Shown: positions 23,101-35,100 of the stretch, piece after piece
How the letters are laid out: the number at the start of each line of letters is the position of its first letter
Numbering within the stretch: the stretch's first letter is position 1
NCBI GenBank assembly: GCA_012845835.1
Contig: JABAKD010000015.1
Span: forward strand, 6,911,974 to 6,975,973
Direction: 5' to 3'
DNA from: Undaria pinnatifida
Lineage: Eukaryota > Sar > Phaeophyceae > Laminariales > Alariaceae
DNA: 64,000 nucleotides
Notes under the pieces: model-generated
The model's input: only the letters and a program-made list of their open reading frames with translations
The model's database searches: none
Told to the model about the DNA's origin: nothing
Translations under genes and position numbers: made by a program

Positions 23101-26100
23101 ATCGCCATGCGACCGCAATTTGTACAACACGCTTGACCTCAGCATGAATCTATACAGTTGGTACCCAGAGCGTCAAAGATAAAGCCATTCGGGACGTAAG
23201 AGCGGTCAAATCGCCATGTCTCGGCATACTAACAGCCATTTTATTGCCCACACAACAGGTGATAGCAATGAGCGCTTGCTTCGGCTTGTCACGGGGTGAT
23301 CTTGAATCGGAATACCCCCACTGTACTGCTGTAATTAATTGCTTGTGGGTGTGGCTTGTCTCAAGAGCCGTTCTCGATTTTGTATCAGTTTTATGTTTTC
23401 ATCCATTTATTATCCTTGCACTACTCTCGCCCTCCCTCCCAGTAGTGGTATAACTCAGAACAGTGGGTCACATAGCGGGCTCTCCTGCCCCCTCCCCACT
23501 ACGGTACATGCCTTGATTTTTATTGCGACAAGAAATCAGCATTCTCTTCCCTCGTCGGTTCGCGTCGAATTGTACCTACCCCACGCTGCTAGGCGTTCTC
23601 AGCAGTTAGTTGATCCTATTTTTGCATTTCTGCAAATATAATACAGAATCTCACAACGGTGGTAATTTAACTCAAACGACCGACGCTAGCAGTATTCGAA
23701 GGTAGCCACTAGATAGACCACGGGGGCGACCGGCTCTATATAACTCAGGAGAGATGATCAATCAGCAATCAGCAGCAAGGAGCACGTCATCAAGTAGGAA
23801 GCAAAACAAAATTATTTGTCAGTTACGTACCAACACGACCAACCAACACGACCGCTTCTTGTCCAGTTTAACGCGGCAAACGACCAAAACGGCAACGGAG
23901 ATTTGCACCTCAGCAACAGCCAAAGCACGCCTTCCACTCCGACTATACTTCTCCGTAGAGCCTTCTAGGGGAAAAGAACCACCCGCCGATGCGACACCGG
24001 GACGAATGCATGCCACTGGTTTCGTACGTCGATACCGCCCATACTACTACTACGACCTTCGCGTGGCGCAGTTTATCAACAGGAACGATTTTTCCCTTGT
24101 TTTTGATGTCGACAAGTTATTCCCTGTTTTTGGGTACACCCTCCCCATTCATGCTATGAGTCAGACAAGAAGCGTGTGTGAAATAGAGCACCAGTCGGTG
24201 TGTGTGCTCTTAGTTGTACCTATATTCCTTGCACGAGTACAAACTATGTCGATGTGCCCGAATTACCAAGCTCGAGGCCGGGGACGCAGCCACTCGTAAT
24301 GCTGCTGTGTGGCTTTTTCTGGCGCAGTGATCGTAATCACTACCTCCTCGTTTTAGTCATTATGCGTGCGCTTTTGCCACACGTCTACATCCATGTACAT
24401 AGGTACGTGTACCTACCGAATTTCAATAAATAAATGCACTACACTATAATACCTACCGCGGAACCATGGGGATTTTTTTTACAGGAAGTATTATTTGCTT
24501 TGGGACAAAATAGGACGCCAATTTGGAAGTAATGTCTTGCCAAGTTTTATTTCATCAACCTCTCCTTATATCGAGATTCGAAAACCGTTCAAGATGCCAA
24601 TTCTTGTGCGCTTCTCGCTTGTCTCGCTCAGTATCCATCCACGTTCACGTCGAGGTGCGAAACGGAGAAGGCAGGGCGAGGGGCGTTGGAGCCGCCCCCC
24701 GAAGACGGCGCTCGAACGACGCGATGTGACAGAGACATTCCAGTTTCGAGCATCCCATACTGAGGCCGAGACGAAGAAGATCCTGACCGAATCCCCCCGA
24801 AAAGAATGGCCATATACATTATCAATTATCGTATATATATATATGTATGTTTGTATGTTTGCTGTGCTTGGGTACTCAAGTGAACTGCTTCTGATAGAGG
24901 AACAAAAGCAAACAAACGCTGTGTATTGTTGCATGTTCGCTGTGCTTGGATGCCCAAGCGAGCTGCTCCTGCGAGAGGAACAAAATCAAACACCCAAAGT
25001 CACATTCCCCAGCAAAGAAAATAACGTTTTTTTTGTTTCCTGCATTTTCCGTTTATTTTCTTCCGTCCGTCGGTCTCCCTTCCGCCCGCTTGCCGTGCAT
25101 CGTTCTCCCGATCCCTGTGGGTCTGCAGCACGACTGGATGGACCACACGGAGGGGGCCGAGATCGAGCTAACTGCTGGAGCAGCAGCGTCCGGTTGCCCC
25201 ATGGCCAAATTCAACACCAGGGTGAGACGCGCCACGTATCATGCCCCATCCGGCTCGTGCTGAACGGACACTAGTCTATACTTTTCTTAATTGGCTGGGA
25301 CAAGTTTCGAGTATATACCAGGTATTGTTATGTCCATGTATACCTGATAAGTGTGTGTGTGTTTTTGTGTATTTTCTCTTTTGGTGCACTTACGTTTTTT
25401 TCTCGTGTTTTGTCTCCTCTTGTCTTGCTTCTTATCCTTCCTCTGTTCCTGTTCCTCTATCTCTTTTGGTTTTGCCCTCCCCAACCATTGTTTGGAGACG
25501 TTCCACCTCGTTGCCGGTGGCTGATGAGCGCACGTGACCTTTGGACACACCCAAGAAGAGCCAAACGAATACGAACATAGCAACACCCCTCCCTGCCTCT
25601 CATGCTCTAACCCCCCCCCTCCCAAGCGGTTGTTAGTAGGATGTAGCTCACCCTTCACGCGACGTGCCGAACACCTTACGTCGCTTTTCGCCTGGTCCAA
25701 GCAAGCAATGTCTGCCTGGTCGCTCAAAACCCGACGTGTTCCGTTTCGGCATCGTAGGACGCGAGGGCCTAATGTTTGACAGACTACGGCCATGCACGAC
25801 AATGATTTACCCCCCCCCCCCCCCCTCCCCCCCGCCCCCGCCCCCCCCCCGCCTCCTTCTCCCTCCTCTCTACGAGTAGACAACCGCCTCCGTCCCAGGG
25901 GTGAACGGACACCCAGCCTATCCCAACCGTCGAACTCACTGGTGGGATGTGTCCTTCGTGTACGGTAGCGATTCCGACACCGTGGGTCGGACCCGCACTG
26001 GAGAGGGGGGCCGCGTCGTCGCAGGAGAAGGCGGAGTGATGGAACACGCCGACAACGGTGTCATCAGTACGGGCGATACCAAGAACTCCTGGGTCGGGGT

Positions 26101-29100
26101 TTCCCTGCTGCAGGTGAGATTTGGGGGGGCGGGGAGAGGGGGGTAGTTGACGAATGCTGGTATTGCTGCTGTCTGCCTGTTGTATACGTTAGCTAAATAG
26201 CTGCTCTGTGTGGCTACTGTCTAAGGTACTGTATAGCTACAGTTACTGTACAGGTTGCTGTATAGTTGCTCCCGGGTCGGAGTTTCCGTGCTGCAGGAGA
26301 GTGCTTGGGGCGGGGGGGAGGAGACAGTAGTTGACGAATGCAGGTATTGCTTCTGTATGGCTATTGTATACGGTGCCTATATGGCCACTGGTGTATACAT
26401 GCTATATTGTATAGCTACTGTACAGCTATATCTACTGCTGTATAGCTATAACTGCTGTACAGCTACTGTATACCTTGTTGTTGTGTACTGGCTGTATATT
26501 TACTGCTGTATACCTGGTACAGGCTTGCTGTAGGCGGGATGAATGGAGGGTGGGGGGGGTGGGGGGGGGATAGGAAGCGATCTACAATTTTAACACTTTT
26601 GGGACTTCAGCGGGGAAAAAAACAAAAGGCGATTCCAGCATCGAACACATGAAAGAGCCTGGTGCGCTGGGGTAAGGAATGTGTCGTAACTGCCCTATGT
26701 ACGGAGCTGTGCGACACCCGTGCAACATGCTGGTACTCGTAACGCCACATGCTCTTCCTATCAGCTTGATAATGTCGATCTCGTCGCTTTAGACGTAGCA
26801 ATGCCTGGGTCTCAAAGGAGTTAGCAAGTATTGCCGTATGGGGGTTTTCCTGTTTTAGACGAGATGGACCGAGGGTTGGGGTATGGATGTGCCGAGGGAA
26901 ACGGAGGTGGGGGGTGGGGAGGCAGTGGAGAAATGCATTTTCTTTTGGAACGATTGCCGTTTACTTGTGGTGGAGGGGGCGGGGGGGGCGCCCAATATAC
27001 TGTAGGTACTGCAAGCAAAACACTGCCCGTGCCCCGTACTTTTTGTGGTTGCCATCTGTTCTCCACTAACCCTGCCCATTTCCGTTTTTTTTGCGTCTGT
27101 GTCACTTTTTTTTTGTGTGACGCGCAGGCCTTGTTTTCGATGGAGCACAACTCCATCGCCGACGAGATTGCCATTGCTCACCCCGCCTGGAACGGTGAGA
27201 TTTCCTCCACCAAGCCCTCGACACACGTTCCTTCCAGTACATACAGTGCAGGACAACTATTGGGTCATCCCACGGGTTGGGGTTGCAGTTGTTGAACTAG
27301 AGGTTTATGACCGGATGAGCTCCTCAAGTGCGGAACTATCGGTTAGCATGATCATTTTACGACTACATTCGTTTTAGGACTGGCGCATGAAAAGTGTCAA
27401 GTCGGGTTGCGCGATTGAATGCCTTCGAGCTCATGTTTCGGGTGATGTTGATATTGAGCTCCTCATGCTAGGAGCTCAGAAACTATTGCTGCACGCCTAG
27501 CGTGGGACAACTCTATTATGCCAGCAATATGGAGGGGATGATATACCTGCGTCCCCTACGTCTAACGTATGGCATGTTTGAAGGTTCCGGCTCTGGAGAG
27601 TTGACCAGTTTCGGTCGAAAACGATCGGTTTCCAATTCCAGTTGCGGCTATACACGGCAGGCTACTAATCGTAAGAAAGATAAATACTGACCCCGAATGA
27701 AACTACTTGTTGGGAAAAGGTTGGAGTACACTTTACCTTCAGTACACATAATCCCGAAGCTATTGCTAGGTTTTCCGATAAATCTCTGCCAGTCTTTCTT
27801 AACAATTTTGCACACATCGGGCAGATCACACTAGATCATTTTTTTTCTCAAGATCACGTCCTCTCTCCGTGCCGTTCGTGCATGTTGTGTTCTTTTTCGT
27901 TGTGTTCATCTGACCCTCCCTTTTTGTTTGTCACCCCCGCCTTTCGTTTGTGTCCGGCTTTTCGCGGCTGCTGCACACACAAACCCGATGGACTCAACAA
28001 ACCGACGAACCCAACCAACTGACGAACCTAATAAACCGACGAACACGCGCCGTTGCCATCATGATGATGATGACCACCATGATCAACAACGTCTTCATAA
28101 TCGTCATCACCATCCTCATCATCATCACCACCTTCATAAAATAAAAATAGATGAGGAGATCTTCCGCAAGGCGAGGCTGGCGGTGTGCGCCATTGTCGCA
28201 AAGATTCACACGATCGACTGGACTGTCGAGCTGCTGAAAACCGACGTGCTGCGTACCGGCATGAGGATCAACTGGTACGGTATAATCGGTGAGTTGTGCC
28301 CTTCGAATGTTGCGCGTTTCGAGGGAGGCGGGATGGGGAAGGGACAGTTGAGGAGTGGCGTGAAGGCAAGGGGGGAGGTGGGGGGTGTACTCGATATTCA
28401 TGCATGGTCGTAGTCGAATGACCATAGTGGTATGACCCTCGCACCCCTGCAATGCCGGGACGGAGCACGTCGGCTTTTTACCAACCAGGCAGACATTGCT
28501 TGCACCAAGCGCGAAGCGCCGTGAGGTGTTCGGCGAGTCGCACCAAGGGTGAGCTGCATCCTACTAAGAACCGCTTGTGAGGCGGACTTGCATGTGGATG
28601 ACAGCTTCAATGAGTTAACTTAATTTCCGGCATGGCCACTTCCAGAGACAACAATGGGAGTACTATTTAACTGCCTCGTTGGTGCTTTACCGTAAACACT
28701 ACCGTGATACGATCATTCCCCTTGTGCGGAAACTGGGGGGGGGGGTGTACTCGATATTCATTTATGGCCATAGTCGTATGACCATAGACCCTCGCATTCC
28801 CACTATGCCGGGACGGAGCACGTCGGATTTTCACCAACCAGGCAGACAGTGCTTGCACCAAGCGCGAAGCGCCGCGAGGTATTCGGCCAGTCGCGTGAAG
28901 GGTGAACTACATCCTTCCAAGAACCGCCTGTAAGACGGACTTCAGCACCTTGTGCCTACTTTCTTGCTTAGTGATGCCAGCGCCAATGATTTACTTTGTT
29001 TTCTGGCGTGGCCACTCCAGAGACAGCAATGGGTGCTACTGTGTAACTGCCTCGTGGGTGCCTTACCATATTCACACTACGCGATGCGATCATTCCCCTT

Positions 29101-32100
29101 GTGCGGACTTGAGGTTCTCCACCCCGCGCAGTATGATTTAACTCGATAACCATCATGGTGACCTCCAAAAAGTAAACATAAAATAAAAACGGTATCCTGG
29201 TTGTGTAGCTCACGCAGTGATAGTCATGTTGTACAGCGTCGTTGCCAACCAACGCCAGCCCCATCATACATACAACGCTTTGCAGCGTCGGTGCCAACCG
29301 AGGCCAACTGATATATGTATATGTTTTGAGGGGAGGGCAGAAGGCTGAGGTTCGCTTTCGCCGCAACCGTGATGTGATCATTGCTTGTTACTTATCCGAG
29401 GACTCGCCCGTTTTTTTGTTTATTTTTCGGTGTTGGCGAGAGGTTCCCGGTGGGACGGGATCTCTTGTACATACACTCGGTTGGTACAACCAGGGGCGGG
29501 GGTTGGGGCAGGGTAGTGGGGCGCGAGGGTTAGGGTACCCCGTCCCGACGCCCCTGCCTGCGCCCGCGTTTTTCTCCCCCTTGCCATGAGCCCTGCCTCT
29601 AATCTAAGGTGTATGTGCTATTGTTTTCTTGATTTTTTTTTCTCAGAATCCTTAACCGAGTGCGTTTGTTCATCCGCCACCATTCGATTGCTCTCGCCGC
29701 GAACCGCTCGACCTTGACCAGGCAAGTACCTCCACGACAACACATTTCTCGGAAAAGTCGGAAACGGCGTCATTTCCGGCCTGGCGGGCATGAAGGAGGT
29801 AGGTGGGATGTACGAGCGCGGTTGCAGGGGATAACGGTAGCGTCCGCCCAACGATGTGGCGCACATGCAAGTGCGCGGTACAACACCAGCTGTTTGTCTG
29901 CTTGACGGGGCTCTCGGCTCTCGTTTTTCCTCCGATCTCGCCCTCCCAGCCCCCCCCTGTAAAATACGCCTCATTTCGTGACCTAGACCTCCAGGGTACC
30001 TTTTTTTCTCGTTTTTGTATTTCGGCGGTAGCTGAGATGGTGGTCGAGTTAGACCATGTTGTGTGGAGGGGAGAACCTTAACTCCGCGCAAGGGGGGTGA
30101 TATCACGTAGTGTGCATATGATTCGGCACCCACGAGGCAGTTACATAGTGTTCCCGTCGCTGTTTCTGGAACCAGAAAAAAAATAACATTCGAAGCTGTC
30201 ATCATTTAGAAGGTACGCGTATAGAATGTACGCGTAAGGTGCCGAAGTTCGCCTGACAAGTGGTTCTCAGTATGATGCAGCTCACTCCTCACGCGACTTG
30301 CCGAACACCTCACGGCGCTTCACGCTTGGTGCACGCGGTGTATGCCTGGGCGGTAAAAACCCGACGTGTTCCGTCCCGGCTTTGTAGGAATCCGAGGGTC
30401 TACGGTGTTAGAATGACGACTATGCGTGACATGAGTACACCCCCCCTCTCGCTAGCGTGCCTGTCGACCTGTCCACGGCCTTTTCATCCTGTGGTGGGCG
30501 TGGTGGTGAAAGCGTGAAACGCGTGCAAGGGATGATACGCAGTCATAGCTACGAAGTATTGCGGTGCATAGCTATAAAGTATTGCGGTGCGCGCTGTTGG
30601 ATAGTTGCGTCTTGATTATATCACCGTTCGCGAGTCCTTCTAGGTGGCCGCGGAGCCTTAGGTCCCGAAAAACGCCGATCTTGCGTGGCCTGCAGTACGC
30701 GAAAGGATTGCGCTTGAGAAGTTCGGAGTTGCTACGTTTTTTTGCTCGAAATGTGCACGAAACACAAGAAAAACTCTTGTGCATAGCGTATGATCATCGC
30801 ACTGAAAATTCCACCAAATACAGGACTCGTCCTGCGATACATAATAGATTATGGCTGACCCGAAATGAGAGCAATTTAACCCCTTTTGGACTGCCCCTTC
30901 GTTTGTGGGACATAAGGCTTGGGATTAGTATGGTTAAAACATTGCGGTGTTGAAGGTTTTCGCTTGCGGTACACGCACTGGTGACGCAATATCACCACGT
31001 CTGTTCCCGCTTCCTGCTCTTGCTTCCCCTTTGCTCTTTTTTTGTTTTTTTGTTTTCGTTTTCGTCGGCTGCTGTTCGTTTTTCGCTGCCGACAACGTTT
31101 AGCCCGACAACCACGGGGTTCCTTACCAGCTGACGGAAGAGTTCGCGTCCGTGTACAGGCTGCACCCTATGCTGCCCGACTCGGTGCGTACGCTGTGACT
31201 TTCTTTTTGGTGGGGTTTATTTGTGTGCGTATGTCTTGTTCGTTTTTGTTTGTTTGGTCGGTTGGTTGGTTCGTTGGATCTTTGCTGTGCTGTTCGTTGT
31301 TTGTGTTTATGTCGGTTTTCGTTCTGTGTGCTCAGGAGATGTGAGATTTTGATTTGTTTGGTGTCGTCTAGTTTAGGTTTGGTTTTTCTGTTTGGAGTGA
31401 TTTTGTGCTGGGCTCGTGGTTTGGCCTGGTTTGGCCCGATGCGGTGCAGCTTCGCGCGTGTCCCGGTAATTCGTAACCGTTTTATTTGTTTGCGACCGCG
31501 CAGATGGAGGTGGCTAACGAGACTGTCGAGATGGAGGCTCTCTGTGCCGTGGAGGGGGAGGACACTCTTCGCAGGATTGGCGCAGGGCCCTTCTGGGAGG
31601 TGGGTTGATATGCCGCGCAAGCATCTCTGTTAACAGTGTCTTAGCTCACAGGGATTGTTTCAATCCCTTGGTACGTAGTAATATCAATCGGCTAAACGCA
31701 TAGTACAAGTTGTAGTAGTGCTACTACCTTGTACCGTACTGGTCTGCGCGGTACTACTGCTGCTACTCCTACCACTGCTACTGCTGCTACTATACTAGCA
31801 GCGAGAACAGAAAAAGGAAGGCCGGCCCTCTTGTGTTGCTTAGTCTTCTAGGCTCCGTTGTTCCCAACATGCTGCTTCCCAGTACAAATCGCGGCTCACG
31901 AGACCCAGCAATCAGCAACTACGCATCATACCGTAGCGGCGCCCACTTAGCGTCGCCCATCGTTCCACGGGAGCAGACCGTTCTTTTTGTTATAATTCGA
32001 ATCAATTGCACACATTCCAAGGCAAACCACCAGCAGCAGCCCATCATCCCTCGCGATATCCGATGACATTAAACCCCCGCCGGCTTGCCCACCCGTGCTC

Positions 32101-35100
32101 TCTCTCCTCCCGCGCGTCCACTCTATTGGCTTCCCCCCCCCCCACGCAGTCGGCTATCCGCGACCCATGTGGCTCTTTAGAGCTCTTCAACTACCCCAGC
32201 TTCTTCAGGAAGGTTCCGCCCACAGACAATGCCGGCGTACCCATGCCCGATGCCCCCGTCGACCTCGCGGTGCTCGACATCTTCAGGGACCGCGCCCGAG
32301 GTAAGATGCAAGGCAGAACAGGGCGGTGGGGCGGAGTGGGTTATGACGGGGTGGGATGGCATGGCATGGCATGGGTTGGGTTGGGTGGTAATTTAATGAC
32401 CGTAGATAGTGTAAATGCCGGTCGGCATATTAGGAGATGTCGTCAGACACCTTTCGCTTGCGGGAGGCGTGTTTGTGGGCCTTTTTTTTTGCACGCGTCG
32501 TGAGGGCTGAATTATGCTGCCGTTGTTCGTTATTGATGTTGTTGGTGGTGGTGCGGCGGCTGATGTTGTTCATGTTGCTGTTCTTATTACTGTCACTGTT
32601 GCTAGTGCTGCTGTCGTCGTTGTGGTTGTCGTTACTGCTCGGTGGTGGGCTGAGGCAGCCACGTTTCGGCTGAAGAGTTGTGATCGCACGCCCTTCTGTG
32701 TCTCCTTGTGCGGCACTCCGCCCACTCTCCGACAGATGGGCGTCGAGTGGAAGCAACCGGCATGTGTGTCATTTTTGTGGTGTTTGTTGGTAGGGTATTT
32801 GGACTAGTTTTTGCTCCAGTGGCTTAGTTGCCTTGGATTGGTGGTGCGTAGCTCGTGGATCGATTTTTTCGGCGTCTACTGCAAATACGACTCCACGATA
32901 TTCTGACGCCGAGCGCAAGCGCCGGGCTCCCGAGTCTGCTTGCAGACCCCAACCAAGCACTCACCCCCCCCCCCCCCCCCCTCTTTTGCCGCAACCGCGC
33001 ACGATTACCCTGCACTCCAACCCCTGCTGATAACACGGCGGCTGTGTTGCTCTGAGCCAGGCGTGCCGCGGTTCAACGACATGCGCCGCGCCATGAACAT
33101 GAACCCCATTAAGAAGTGGAGCGACCTAACCAAGAACAAGGAGTACCAGGTGGGAGTCATCCCGCGGTAGGATATGTACTTTTTGGGCCAAACGTTTCTG
33201 ACCTTTATAGTGCGGTTGAACTCCGCAAGTGTGGAACTACCGGTAAGTACGATTTCACGAGTATTTTTTCATGTTGGGACTAGCGCATACAAACGCCGGT
33301 CGGGTTGCGCCAACGAACGCCTTCGAAGTCATGTTTTGGGTGAGATATTGAGGTAATCATGTTGGGAGCTCAGAAAAAAATCTCCGAATATGCTGCACCC
33401 CTATGACAGCGTGCGACGACTCGTGAGTCTTGCCGCACTGCTAGTCACGTGCGTGGTTGTTAAGAGCGGATCACGAAGATCGCAGCAGCAGCGATAGCGG
33501 CGGCGGTAACACATAGTATCGTCGATAGCAGTAGCAACAACAGCCGCAGCAGCAGCAAATCCGCCACAGAACAGGAGCAGCAGCTACAGTAACAGAGTTT
33601 TCGCTCGATGCGCTTTCTCTGCGTGCTAGCTTTTAGCCTATTTTCAACAACGTATATTCTTGGGTGGCAACGCGTTGTGCTTCCACGACGATGTGAAGGT
33701 GCCGGATGGTTTCCTTGCGGTATGGTTGTGTTTGCCCTTTTGCTATCTTCGTCACCCTTTCTAGGGACACGCATGGGTTTTCTTTGGTGGCGACCGTGGG
33801 CGTCCTTGCTGTGCACTGCAAGCCACGCAACACGGCGATGGAGATGCCGACGCAACATATCATAAAGGGTGACAAGTGTGTGAGCGCGTGTTGCAAAGAT
33901 GGTCGCCGGCGAAACATTAAAAGCCAAACCAAAATTGCAGAAGGTTTTTTAATGATCCGAATGTTTGTTTTACATTATTCGCTCCCTCCGATTGTACTGC
34001 GTGCTGCCGCCGTACTTGTTATCGCGTGCTTGGCGTTCAACTATTGTTATTTCGTCCGGATCGGTGGTGAGCAGGACGCGTTGCAGGAGGTGTACGGTGA
34101 CGACGTCGACCTGTGCGATACGCTCGTCGGAAACCTGGCCGAGGACAAGATCGAAGGTTTTGCCATCAGGTGACGAGAAATGACAAAACACGAAAAAAAA
34201 ACGTGGAAAACGATAAACGGACAGACAACTTGACGAGAGCGTGGAAGGACGAACTGAGAACATGAACCCGAGCCAAAAAAAAACTAGGAAAACAATAGAC
34301 GAGAAGATAACTTAACGAGAGCGTGAAACGATAGTAACCGGAAGATGAACCCGAGACGAAAGTGGGAAAAAAACGGGAAAATAGCTTATATAGAGACCCG
34401 TGAAACGATAGCGACCGGAATATGGACCCGAGGCAAAACAAACCTTGGAAAACGACAAACGGAAAAACACCTTAACGCGACCATGAAACGACAAAAACCG
34501 TAAGATCAAATGATACAACACAACACAAAAGCATATGCGACCGACATATACTCGGCTTGCGAAGATTCGGGTACCCGGAAGATTGAACAACCTCACCGCT
34601 GTCTATCGGTACAGTAGCATAATTATTTCTGCCAAAAACAAGAAACGGTAGTCTGCACGCGATGCACCACATTGCACTGATGCGCGTTTTCTTTCTGGAT
34701 TTAGTGGTGGATTATGGTTCACTACCAGGTGTGAACCACAAATCAGGAAGTTGCTTCCAGATAATTCCCTGGTTCGCGCCCTCTACTTCAGTTTCTGGGG
34801 TTGGAGCTGTGGCTGTCGCTGACTACATTAGAAAGTACGGCGTTTCGTTTGATTCCGAAGGCTACAGGGTATTTGCGAATGTTTCCACTTCCCATGGTTA
34901 GGCCACTTCCCATGGTCAGGCCTTCTTGCTCCTCGTGTTCTTCCGTTTCTCTTTCCCGGCGTTTCTCGCCGTTCTTGACACTTGTTTTGTAATTTTCGTT
35001 TTACTCGCCATCCTCCTAGCTTGCTCATTCATTTCTAAATCTGTTCCGTCCGTCGTACCTACCTGACGCATAGTTGATACCAGCTACACGTTTTCCGCTC

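Larger units (their letters stand above)
20565..25128 (+). other. alpha-DOX intron 3 (4.6 kb)
   Basis: Contains the 21.5-22.5 kb tandem array, a SINE-like copy at 23.5-23.7 kb and a short tandem duplication near 24.9 kb. A 181-codon open frame at 23754-24299 has no recognisable domain. The rest shows nothing supportable. Confidence 0.6.

Noticed and set aside
23754-24299. 181-codon plus-strand frame in intron 3
   Set aside because: No recognisable domain, Ser/Thr-biased, inside an intron of a gene on the same strand; kept only as a note.
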